Shown here piece by piece: positions 14,676 to 20,139 of a DNA stretch of 20,139 nucleotides. A program made the position numbers and the translations under genes. Where the stretch lies: the IMG/VR virus record IMGVR_UViG_3300025112_000253, positions 1-20,139 of that record; one strand, written 5' to 3'. The DNA comes from a virus. Below the pieces are notes generated by a model. It saw only the letters and a list, made by a program, of their open reading frames with translations, was not told the DNA's origin and ran no database searches. The stretch's first letter is position 1. Each line of letters starts with the position of its first letter.

Positions 14676-16514
14676 TTAGGATGTAGCTCCAGCCTCACCG
14701 ATCATACCTCGTACAACAACTAGGCCATACATATCGGGACGAACCATCTTCTTCGCATAACGAGTCATGACTCCCTTACGGGGCACGAAATCATCCGGTC
14801 CAAAGATAGTAGGTGTGGTCTGTAGCGGCACATAAGGTGCGTATACATATCCGCTTTCAAGGAAAGAGGATCCACGTCGACCAACCAAGATGAGGTTACG
14901 ATAGAAATACGGATCAACGTATATATCGAACTTCTTGGTTAGAGAACCGACCTTAACCGCACCAATGGAACCACGCTCGTCGTCAGCAGTGACGGAAGCA
15001 CGGAAACCAGCGGTGAACTCAAGAATGTTGGCAACTTCAGGTCCGCAGACGACGAAGTTAGCGCCACCACGCAGAGTCTTACGGTGGATCGCGGCTGATA
15101 CATCGTTAATGGTCTCGACAAGAGTCTCATACCACTCACTGACTGTACCGGTGAAGTCCGGAGCAGCAGAGCTAGCGCCAATTTCGGCACCAGTTGTACG
15201 GTTCACGAACAGACCCGGCGAACGGGACCAATACTGCGTACCAGCTTTCGAACCCTTAATGAGGTCCTCAAGGATCTCACGGTCGATCTCAAGAGCAATC
15301 TGCTCAGAGAGAATACTGGTAAGCTCAACCTCAGCATCAAGGTTGTGGTAGGCGTTGAGGTCTTGACCCAACTCCGGTGTCCACTTAGCCTTCAGCTTCT
15401 TGGTGATAGCGGTCACAGCCACGGAATCGACCTTAATGTCGATCTCGGGGATCTTCTCGTTATTCTCCAAGCCCCACGGGTCGTCACCGACTACGGAACC
15501 AATAGCACCACCAGTGACGAAGTCGTCAACAATGGGCCAGGATCCCGAAATTATGTTTGCTCCACCATCGCCTGGGTACAACGTACCACCGCCGCCCGCT
15601 GCGTGTGTTGAACCGGTCAGAAGCTCCTTCAACTGCAGAGCACTTGCGGCACCATCATACGATGCGATAACAACAATAGCGTGAGTAGATGCTGAGCCAG
15701 TAAAGCGCGTAAGACGCTTAAGCTGAACACCATACCGCGCTGATGCCGCGGATTCTGACGAGGCCATCTTGCCCATACCACCATAGCCGGATGAACTCGA
15801 AAGCACAATTGCATTTAGGTTACGAACACCCTCAACTACGTCGAAGTCGGTAAGGCCGCTCATAAGTATGCGACCAACGGCAACAGTTGCTGTACCAGAC
15901 TGAGACTCAAGCTCAGGATCGAACTGACAAAGCTTCGGAACATCGCCGGCGGAAGAACTATACACACTTGATGTAATATATGCAATTGTAAACACCCCGG
16001 AACCCGTCGGAGACGAGTAGGCGTTGTTAAGGTTATATGCACCTTCCTCAGCTTTTTCCTCAGTAATCAGAACACCGTCAACGATGCCCTTGGCAACACG
16101 ACCGCCACCATATAGTGACTCTTCATCACCTTGAGGATTACCGTAACCTAGACGGGGCAAGCCCGCGCCATCAGTGGAGACAGTGAAGTCAAGGAAGAAG
16201 ATGAGACCACTCGGTAGGCTCATCGGCTGTACACTAACAAGATCGTTAGCGATTAGGCCAGCGAAAACACGACGAACGATGGGGAATGCGACGGCCGCGA
16301 AGCCCTCAACAGAACCACCCTTCATTGTGCTAGTTTCGCGTAGCAACTCTTTTGCTTGGTTTTCAAGCAGGCGCGCCATGGTTTGACGACTTTGTTCATT
16401 ACCGATCCCCTCTAAGAGACCGGTCTTCTCCCACTTGGAAAGAAGAGCGTGGCTTTCAGCACGCATATCACGATTGACAATACCTTCTGTCAATCTTTCT
16501 ACAATACTAGACAT
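14676..16514 (-). CDS. 23: Major capsid protein (gp23-like)
   Basis: The 612-residue protein shows the T4 gp23 pattern. The N-terminal pro-region carries TGLLEGIG and MARLLENQAKELL, then VAFPIVRRVFAGLIANDLVSVQ and MSLPSGLIFFLDF (near 74-110). Near the C-terminus are GRRGSSFLESGYVYAPYVPL and a YAKKMVRPDMYG segment. It forms the hexameric head shell. T4 gp23 (521 residues) is cut by the prohead protease at an (I/L)xE site; LRE at 58-60 is the best candidate here. It is longer than gp23, presumably in the insertion region near 150-330. The ATG at 16514 has a full-length TAAGGAGGTGAT ribosome-binding site, the best in the window, as suits the most abundant virion protein. It follows the scaffold gene by 29 bases, and a strong terminator follows it. 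Confidence 0.93.
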   Translation of the reverse strand: MSSIVERLTEGIVNRDMRAESHALLSKWEKTGLLEGIGNEQSRQTMARLLENQAKELLRETSTMKGGSVEGFAAVAFPIVRRVFAGLIANDLVSVQPMSLPSGLIFFLDFTVSTDGAGLPRLGYGNPQGDEESLYGGGRVAKGIVDGVLITEEKAEEGAYNLNNAYSSPTGSGVFTIAYITSSVYSSSAGDVPKLCQFDPELESQSGTATVAVGRILMSGLTDFDVVEGVRNLNAIVLSSSSGYGGMGKMASSESAASARYGVQLKRLTRFTGSASTHAIVVIASYDGAASALQLKELLTGSTHAAGGGGTLYPGDGGANIISGSWPIVDDFVTGGAIGSVVGDDPWGLENNEKIPEIDIKVDSVAVTAITKKLKAKWTPELGQDLNAYHNLDAEVELTSILSEQIALEIDREILEDLIKGSKAGTQYWSRSPGLFVNRTTGAEIGASSAAPDFTGTVSEWYETLVETINDVSAAIHRKTLRGGANFVVCGPEVANILEFTAGFRASVTADDERGSIGAVKVGSLTKKFDIYVDPYFYRNLILVGRRGSSFLESGYVYAPYVPLQTTPTIFGPDDFVPRKGVMTRYAKKMVRPDMYGLVVVRGMIGEAGATS

Positions 16515-16520
16515 TTTAAA

Positions 16521-16532
16521 ATCACCTCCTTA
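16521..16532 (-). promoter_or_regulatory. Near-perfect ribosome-binding site of the capsid gene
   Basis: Coding-strand TAAGGAGGTGAT is complementary to the 3' end of bacterial 16S rRNA over its whole length, with the ATG seven to eight bases later. The ATAAATA just upstream (16535-16541) resembles a T4 late promoter core but is too close to leave the site intact if it sets the 5' end. Confidence 0.8.
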
Positions 16533-16543
16533 TATATTTATGA

Positions 16544-17752
16544 TTATTTTATTCCAGCTAGTTTTTTCATCCGATCCTGGAATGGATCAGACGCCGTGGA
16601 CTCATGACGAGTCGCACGAATAACAGATGTACGATTACGACTGATAGCTTCGCTCAATGATTGTGGGCCTCTCTTAGGAGTGGTCTCCATTGTGCTTTGA
16701 AGTGTTTCATACATCGTCTTCGCTTCTGTTACAGAACCAGCATTGGAAATAGCTTCGACAATTTTTGTTTTTTGCCGCTCATTTAGGGAGGTATTTCGCA
16801 ATACGCGGTTCGTATAAAGCAAGCGAGCATTGGAAAGGTTTACATCCTGCATACCTTCTCGCAACTCTTGAATTGCTTGCTTATATTGGTTGTTTTGCTC
16901 TTTAAGTTGGTTATTTTCTGCAACCAACTCTTCTTGAGCTTTGTTCAAATCTTTTAAATCTTCTTTTACATCGTCACTCTGTGCGCCGGCAATTTCTCTT
17001 TCTTGCTCATGCTTGAGTTGTGATGTGGGGCGGCCGGCCCAGCCAGATAGCTCTGCGCCTAAATCAACTGTGAGCTTTTCTGCGATGGCGGCGACGAGAG
17101 AATCCAAATTCTCCTCTTGCACGTCTTCGTTGGCATCGGGCTTGTTGTCCTCTTCGAGGCCGGCGTTTTTCATCGCATCAGAATCGGCTTCTTCTGCGGC
17201 GGCCGATCCGGCAAGAGCAGCAGCGCTGTCGTCGTTGCCCTCGTCTTCCTCGGCCTCTTCACCAGCAAAGGAGCCAGCATCCGTGGCCTCGCCAATGTTA
17301 ATTTCAACATCTTCGCCGTCTTGAAGCTCTTGAAGTGCTTCTTGTAGGGCACCAAGATCAATAGACACCTCTACTTGCTCGCCATCGGTAGGCATGCCTG
17401 ACAAATTTTTGCCATCAAAGTCAGATAGACCATTGGTGGCCGCATAAGGAATGTCACCTTCGTTCTCAGCAACTTCCTCGGCTTCGCCCTCTTCTTCGGC
17501 TGCCATGGGATCGCCCATATCGACGTCGGCTGCCATCGGATCCATCGCTGGGTCTGCGGCGGGGGCGCCCATCTCTTCCGGGGGCATATCTCCGCCCATA
17601 TCAAGGGCCATATCATCTTGTTCTAAGATATGGTCTAAGGTTTTTCTAACTTCATTAGAATACTTCTCTATTACAATATCTTCTGCATTTTTTAGCGCGG
17701 TTTCACGTAGCGCTGCGGCATCAACGATTGCCTCCTTAAGCAGATTGGACAT
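16544..17752 (-). CDS. 22: Prohead core scaffold protein (gp22-like)
   Basis: The 402-residue protein is very acidic between about 45 and 215, with runs of Asp, Glu, Ala, Met and Gly. A probable coiled coil lies near 265-310 (NKAQEELVAENNQLKEQNNQ). The basic C-terminus ends DPFQDRMKKLAGIK. Acidic, coiled-coil scaffolds with this kind of C-terminus lie directly upstream of the capsid gene in T4-like phages (gp22). They form the core that guides head assembly and are then degraded by the prohead protease; LLKE near the N-terminus and LREG in the coil fit (L/I)xE-type cut sites. It is longer than T4 gp22 (269 residues). The protease gene itself (gp21) is not in the window. The ATG at 17752 has a TAGGAG site and an ACTATTTA motif 32 bases upstream. 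Confidence 0.78.
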   Translation of the reverse strand: MSNLLKEAIVDAAALRETALKNAEDIVIEKYSNEVRKTLDHILEQDDMALDMGGDMPPEEMGAPAADPAMDPMAADVDMGDPMAAEEEGEAEEVAENEGDIPYAATNGLSDFDGKNLSGMPTDGEQVEVSIDLGALQEALQELQDGEDVEINIGEATDAGSFAGEEAEEDEGNDDSAAALAGSAAAEEADSDAMKNAGLEEDNKPDANEDVQEENLDSLVAAIAEKLTVDLGAELSGWAGRPTSQLKHEQEREIAGAQSDDVKEDLKDLNKAQEELVAENNQLKEQNNQYKQAIQELREGMQDVNLSNARLLYTNRVLRNTSLNERQKTKIVEAISNAGSVTEAKTMYETLQSTMETTPKRGPQSLSEAISRNRTSVIRATRHESTASDPFQDRMKKLAGIK

Positions 17753-17784
17753 AAATTAAACTCCTATTTGACAATGACTCAAAA

Positions 17785-17792
17785 TAAATAGT
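17785..17792 (-). promoter_or_regulatory. ACTATTTA late-type motif upstream of scaffold and capsid genes
   Basis: Coding-strand AATAATACTATTTATTTTG lies 32 bases before the scaffold ATG. It would serve the scaffold-capsid unit. A TATAAATG (17812-17819) a little further upstream is one base from the T4 late core and is an alternative. Confidence 0.5.
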
Positions 17793-17840
17793 ATTATTAA
17801 ACATTAAAGCCCATTTATACCGTGTTTAACTTCAAAGTGA

Positions 17841-17858
17841 AGACAAAAATATTTGTCT
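17841..17858 (-). terminator. Weak hairpin at the end of the fiber-like gene
   Basis: A 7-bp AT-rich stem (17841-17847 with 17852-17858) overlaps the stop codon of the fiber-like gene. No T run follows directly on the coding strand, so it may be a weak terminator or an mRNA 3'-end stabiliser. Confidence 0.3.
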
Positions 17859-19047
17859 ACTCATCTTCTTCTATCGGGATAAGCGCCATTTTGAATTTCT
17901 TTCCGGTTTTGTTGTTAATCACACACAGGTAATCTTCTTCCTCAACCACGGTCCAATCACCTCTATCGTTTTTAAGATGTAAGTCGCCTGTGTACACGTT
18001 GGCCCAGCGCAATGCAGCCGAACCAAGGTTGAGATTGTTGTCTGTAGCTGGCAAAACATGACTGCCGGCCGTGACGGACCCACTCGTTGCCAGTGTAGAG
18101 CCCAGCGTGGCGGCTCCCACCATATGTAATGTGGTAGAGCCTGATAGATCTGTGTCGCTAACCGATAACGCTTCAGTGGTGTTGTCACAGAGAAGCTTAA
18201 TTTCGCCGCCAGTGCCTTGGTTTACAATAAGAAGATTTCCGCCGGCTCCCTGTTTAACATATGCTTTTTCTACATGGTTAGTGAGGAATCTAAGATAAGC
18301 ATCTGTGCCAGACGCGGCGTCTACAGCTACTACCGTTGCACCGGGGCCGTTAACATGCAAGTCGTATAAGGGGTTTGTAAGACCTACACCAAGATTCCCC
18401 GAGAAGTGACTTTCTCCGCTAGCGCTGATTGATGTAACTGTGAGTGCGCCTGAACCAGAGATTGTTGTGGCTGTTACTGCTTGCGCTGATGTCGAGCCGG
18501 CTAGTGTAGTAGATCCCGAAACCGATAGAGTGTTTCCAAGAGTGGTGGCGCCAACAGCTTGCAACGTGCTTGAGCCTGAGATGGGCCCAGTGGAAGTTAA
18601 ACCTACTGAGGTAAGTGAACCGCTGGCTGCAATTGTGCTGCTAAACGTTGCGGCGCCAACATTGTGAAGGGTACCAGACCCAGAGATGTTACCGGCCGAT
18701 GATTCAATATTGTATACCCTGGTGGAGTTTGAGTATAAATCAAGGCTTCCTGTTCTCGCGTGGACATCATCGGCCGAGTTGCCAAAATAAGATGACCCAC
18801 TAGAGTGAATTTCAGAAATACTTTTTATATGATAGCTGCTGGCTGAGATGGCACCTGAGACGACAAGCGCGCCGGTGAGAACGAGCGTGCTAGCGGCATA
18901 GCCGTGCACAGCCGCAGTGTGGTACATAAAACTTGTTGTGCCACTAAGTGCGTTTGTTCCCGTTAGGAACTGAACTGAACCAGTCGGACCTGCAACGTCA
19001 GGCCCGACATCGGTGCAGTCTACATATGCCCACCCAAAAGTAGCCAT
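17857..19047 (-). CDS. Repeat-rich fiber-like virion protein
   Basis: The 396-residue protein is rich in Ser, Gly, Thr and Ala. It has three copies of a roughly 24-residue unit of the form SGS.TL..VGA.TL..TL..SGS (about 121-144, 166-189 and 301-324). A GNLGVG....PLYDLHVNG motif lies at about 218-234, of the kind seen in phage tail fibers, and the C-terminal domain (about 336-396) contains LGSAALRWANVYTGDLHL and DRGDWTVVEEEDYLCV. Trimeric fiber-like shafts are built from such repeats. Because the gene lies between bS21/unknown genes and the prohead scaffold, it could be a head fiber or a whisker-like protein rather than a tail fiber. The ATG at 19047 follows GTAGGATAG and may be coupled to a mini-ORF ending five bases earlier. 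No chaperone gene is adjacent. Confidence 0.68.
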   Translation of the reverse strand: MATFGWAYVDCTDVGPDVAGPTGSVQFLTGTNALSGTTSFMYHTAAVHGYAASTLVLTGALVVSGAISASSYHIKSISEIHSSGSSYFGNSADDVHARTGSLDLYSNSTRVYNIESSAGNISGSGTLHNVGAATFSSTIAASGSLTSVGLTSTGPISGSSTLQAVGATTLGNTLSVSGSTTLAGSTSAQAVTATTISGSGALTVTSISASGESHFSGNLGVGLTNPLYDLHVNGPGATVVAVDAASGTDAYLRFLTNHVEKAYVKQGAGGNLLIVNQGTGGEIKLLCDNTTEALSVSDTDLSGSTTLHMVGAATLGSTLATSGSVTAGSHVLPATDNNLNLGSAALRWANVYTGDLHLKNDRGDWTVVEEEDYLCVINNKTGKKFKMALIPIEEDE

Positions 19048-19051
19048 AGGT

Positions 19052-19129
19052 CTATCCTACCCCAATAGAACTCGAAGATCTTGAGTATAAGATAGGCTGT
19101 ATAATTGAATTTTTGTTAGGTCTTCTCAT
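19052..19129 (-). CDS. Possible 25-residue mini-ORF
   Basis: An ATG at 19129 lies seven bases after AAGGAG, which itself overlaps the stop of the 152-residue gene. The frame runs 25 codons (MRRPNKNSII...SSSIGVG) to a TAG at 19052, five bases before the ATG of the fiber-like gene. The ribosome-binding site has no other start to serve. It may be a real tiny protein or a leader that couples translation to the fiber-like gene. No family recognised. Confidence 0.45.
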   Translation of the reverse strand: MRRPNKNSIIQPILYSRSSSSIGVG

Positions 19130-19140
19130 ACTCACTCTCC

Positions 19141-19599
19141 TTAAAAGGTACTGCATGCAGCAAAAACAGTAAGTTCCGCGTGATCGGCGCAAACAAAAGC
19201 AACTTTGTCTATTCCCGCTATATCATAACGCCGATACTCTCTATCAGATGGCACCTGTGCTGCGGGCGCGCGGGCGATATTCCCAATGTCAATCGAGGCC
19301 GCGGCGTTTGCGGTGTTCTGTCCTTGTCCGCCCGCTTCGCTCTCCGGTATTTCAAACCATCGTTGAAATGCGTGGCAATATCCAAAAATAGTAACGGGGT
19401 CGGGATCGTCCGAAGTGGTGAGGTCCTCTACTAGAACATGCAAATATCTTTGATTTTCTGTATCATAGCCTGCAGTTGTTGCGGTAACGCCTAATAGACG
19501 TGTGGTATTGGCCAAAACCTCAACTGCAACACCGCGGCCGGCGCCGGGGTTCAGACTCTTTGGGCTTCTTGTACGTCCCCAACTGTTAAAACCTGCCAT
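19141..19599 (-). CDS. Unrecognised protein, probable virion component
   Basis: The 152-residue protein starts MAGFNSWGRTRSPKSLNPGAGRG. It has a compact, probably beta-rich body with segments YLHVLVEDL, VTIFGYCHAFQRWFEIPE and VAFVCADHAELTVFAACSTF. There is no signal peptide or clear membrane helix. I do not recognise a family. It heads a unit with the mini-ORF and the fiber-like gene, has an ACTATTTA motif 32 bases upstream and a CAGGAG site before the ATG at 19599. Sharing a unit with a fiber-like protein and the general late setting suggest a structural role such as head decoration or fiber attachment, but the sequence does not show which. Confidence 0.6.
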   Translation of the reverse strand: MAGFNSWGRTRSPKSLNPGAGRGVAVEVLANTTRLLGVTATTAGYDTENQRYLHVLVEDLTTSDDPDPVTIFGYCHAFQRWFEIPESEAGGQGQNTANAAASIDIGNIARAPAAQVPSDREYRRYDIAGIDKVAFVCADHAELTVFAACSTF

Positions 19600-19630
19600 A
19601 ATATTTCTCCTGTCTCAATGGTCTTTCAAT

Positions 19631-19649
19631 ATAAATAGTCTCTATTTAT
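19631..19649. repeat. Inverted repeat containing the late-type motif
   Basis: Eight-base arms ATAAATAG and CTATTTAT (19631-19638 and 19642-19649) are separated by three bases. Here the motif occurs in both orientations, and one arm is the end of the bS21 reading frame. Confidence 0.6.
19632..19639 (-). promoter_or_regulatory. ACTATTTA late-type motif downstream of bS21
   Basis: Coding-strand AGAGACTATTTATATTG lies 32 bases before the ATG of the 152-residue gene and just after the bS21 stop. It is an exact copy of the octamer and part of a short inverted repeat. Confidence 0.5.
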
Positions 19650-19887
19650 TTCTATTACGTCTTTCTTGTGCTCTACGGCGTTTTTGTTGTTCACGAAGGG
19701 CTGCCTTTATAGCTCTTTGTCGTTTCTCTTTTTTCTTAACTGAGGGCTTCTTATAATATTTTCTATCTCGAACTTGTTCTACGATCTTTGCTTTCTTTGT
19801 TTTCTTAAGAAATCTTCGGATCATCTTTTCTACATTACCTCTAGTTTCCCTGCTGCTGACTGATACGTTTATCGCTTTATGAGACAT
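19642..19887 (-). CDS. rpsU: Phage-encoded ribosomal protein bS21
   Basis: The 81-residue, very basic protein carries the bS21 signature: MIRRFLKKTKKAKIVEQV at about 22-39, then RDRKYYKKPSVKKKEK (compare ALRRFKR and the YEKP region of bacterial bS21), and a Lys/Arg/Gln-rich helical tail ending RRNRNK. bS21 sits on the small ribosomal subunit near the mRNA exit and anti-Shine-Dalgarno region and helps initiation. Phage copies are known and are thought to replace or compete with the host protein so that phage mRNAs are favoured. The ATG at 19887 has a GGAGGG site and starts 12 bases after the end of the preceding gene. It is complete, near the usual length, and located inside a virion gene cluster, which is odd for a translation factor. 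Confidence 0.88.
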   Translation of the reverse strand: MSHKAINVSVSSRETRGNVEKMIRRFLKKTKKAKIVEQVRDRKYYKKPSVKKKEKRQRAIKAALREQQKRRRAQERRNRNK

Positions 19888-19899
19888 CAGTTCCCTCCT

Positions 19900-20139
19900 C
19901 TACTTCATGTGCTGCCAAATCTTTGACGCGTCACCTACAATCGAACTAATATCTACGCCCGCGTCTCCGGGGGCGCCCAGATCTGTTTGGCCAGGTTTTG
20001 GCTCTGAATTGGACATTGGTGTCGTGCCTTCGAATAAGTCTACTCCATTATATGAACCTCTGCCAACAGCATCTAACATCTTCTTACGATGTTCTGCCAT
20101 CTTGGTTCTTGCTTCGTTGTTTTTGTTTGCTACCGCTTT
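19900..20139 (-). CDS. Unrecognised protein, C-terminal part (cut by window edge)
   Basis: The frame is open from the window edge to a TAG at 19900, giving at least 79 codons. An ATG at 20100 is possible but has no ribosome-binding site, and the frame continues upstream of it (in phase KAVANKNNEARTK), so the gene probably begins outside the window. The visible part is polar, with a basic helix MAEHRKKMLDAVGRG, a Gly/Pro/Asp-rich linker and a C-terminus ASKIWQHMK. I do not recognise it. In T4 the genes upstream of the scaffold are portal, small core proteins and prohead protease, so a head-assembly role is possible but unsupported. Confidence 0.6.
   Translation of the reverse strand, partial: KAVANKNNEARTKMAEHRKKMLDAVGRGSYNGVDLFEGTTPMSNSEPKPGQTDLGAPGDAGVDISSIVGDASKIWQHMK

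Noticed and set aside
17812-17819. Coding-strand TATAAATG as a T4-type late promoter for the scaffold gene
   Set aside because: It is one base off the core and isolated, while the ACTATTTA motif is closer and shared with seven other units. Kept only as an alternative.
17857-19047. Intramolecular chaperone (peptidase S74) domain at the end of the fiber-like protein
   Set aside because: The LGVG..NP..DLHV motif often precedes such domains, but the 60-residue C-terminus is too short and shows no Ser-Lys catalytic pattern.
1-20139. CRISPR arrays, tRNA genes, insertion sequences, attachment sites or defence genes
   Set aside because: No regularly spaced repeats, cloverleaf-like sequences, transposase or integrase motifs, or terminal inverted repeats were seen on either strand.

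Overview
The window is part of the late (virion structure) region of a T4-like contractile-tailed phage. Every convincing gene lies on the minus strand, so transcription runs from high to low coordinates. No rRNA, tRNA, CRISPR array, integrase or transposase is visible, and there is no gene-free stretch over 300 bases. The order scaffold, major capsid protein, gp13-like, gp14-like, gp15-like, sheath, tube, gp26-like, tape measure, gp48/gp54-like pair, gp53-like is the T4 morphogenesis order. The proteins are divergent and several are longer than their T4 counterparts. A marine or otherwise environmental T4-like virus is likely, judging by protein style. The host cannot be named from this sequence.

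Layout in transcription order. (1) 20139-19642: the 3' end of an unrecognised gene, then a phage-encoded ribosomal protein bS21. (2) 19599-17857: an unknown 152-residue protein, a possible 25-residue mini-ORF, and a repeat-rich fiber-like protein. (3) 17752-14676: acidic prohead scaffold (gp22-like) and major capsid protein (gp23-like). (4) 14501-13917: a 194-residue putative structural protein. (5) 13747-13529: a 72-residue protein with a histone-H1-like basic tail. (6) 13441-10801: neck and tail-completion proteins gp13-, gp14- and gp15-like. (7) 10626-7594: a very long tail sheath. (8) 7536-5821: tail tube, a gp26-like protein and an overlapping short ORF that together look like a frameshifting tail-assembly chaperone pair. 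(9) 5758-1: tape measure, two tandem paralogous baseplate/tube-initiator proteins, a gp53-like LysM protein, and the start of an unrecognised gene.

Each block from (2) to (9) is preceded on the coding strand by ACTATTTA. There are seven exact copies and one variant (ACTACTTA), 15 to 69 bases before a start codon, and I saw none inside genes. Four of the blocks end in convincing hairpin terminators and a fifth in a probable one, with the motif just downstream. This suggests a segmented late operon of terminator-promoter cassettes, with ACTATTTA as a phage-specific late promoter or other late control element.

Together the genes supply the prohead core and shell, head completion and neck, the contractile tail and its assembly factors, and the central baseplate. 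The bS21 gene adds a likely route for tuning host ribosomes towards phage messages during late expression. The least expected items are the shared late motif, the +1 frameshift candidate between tail tube and tape measure, and bS21.
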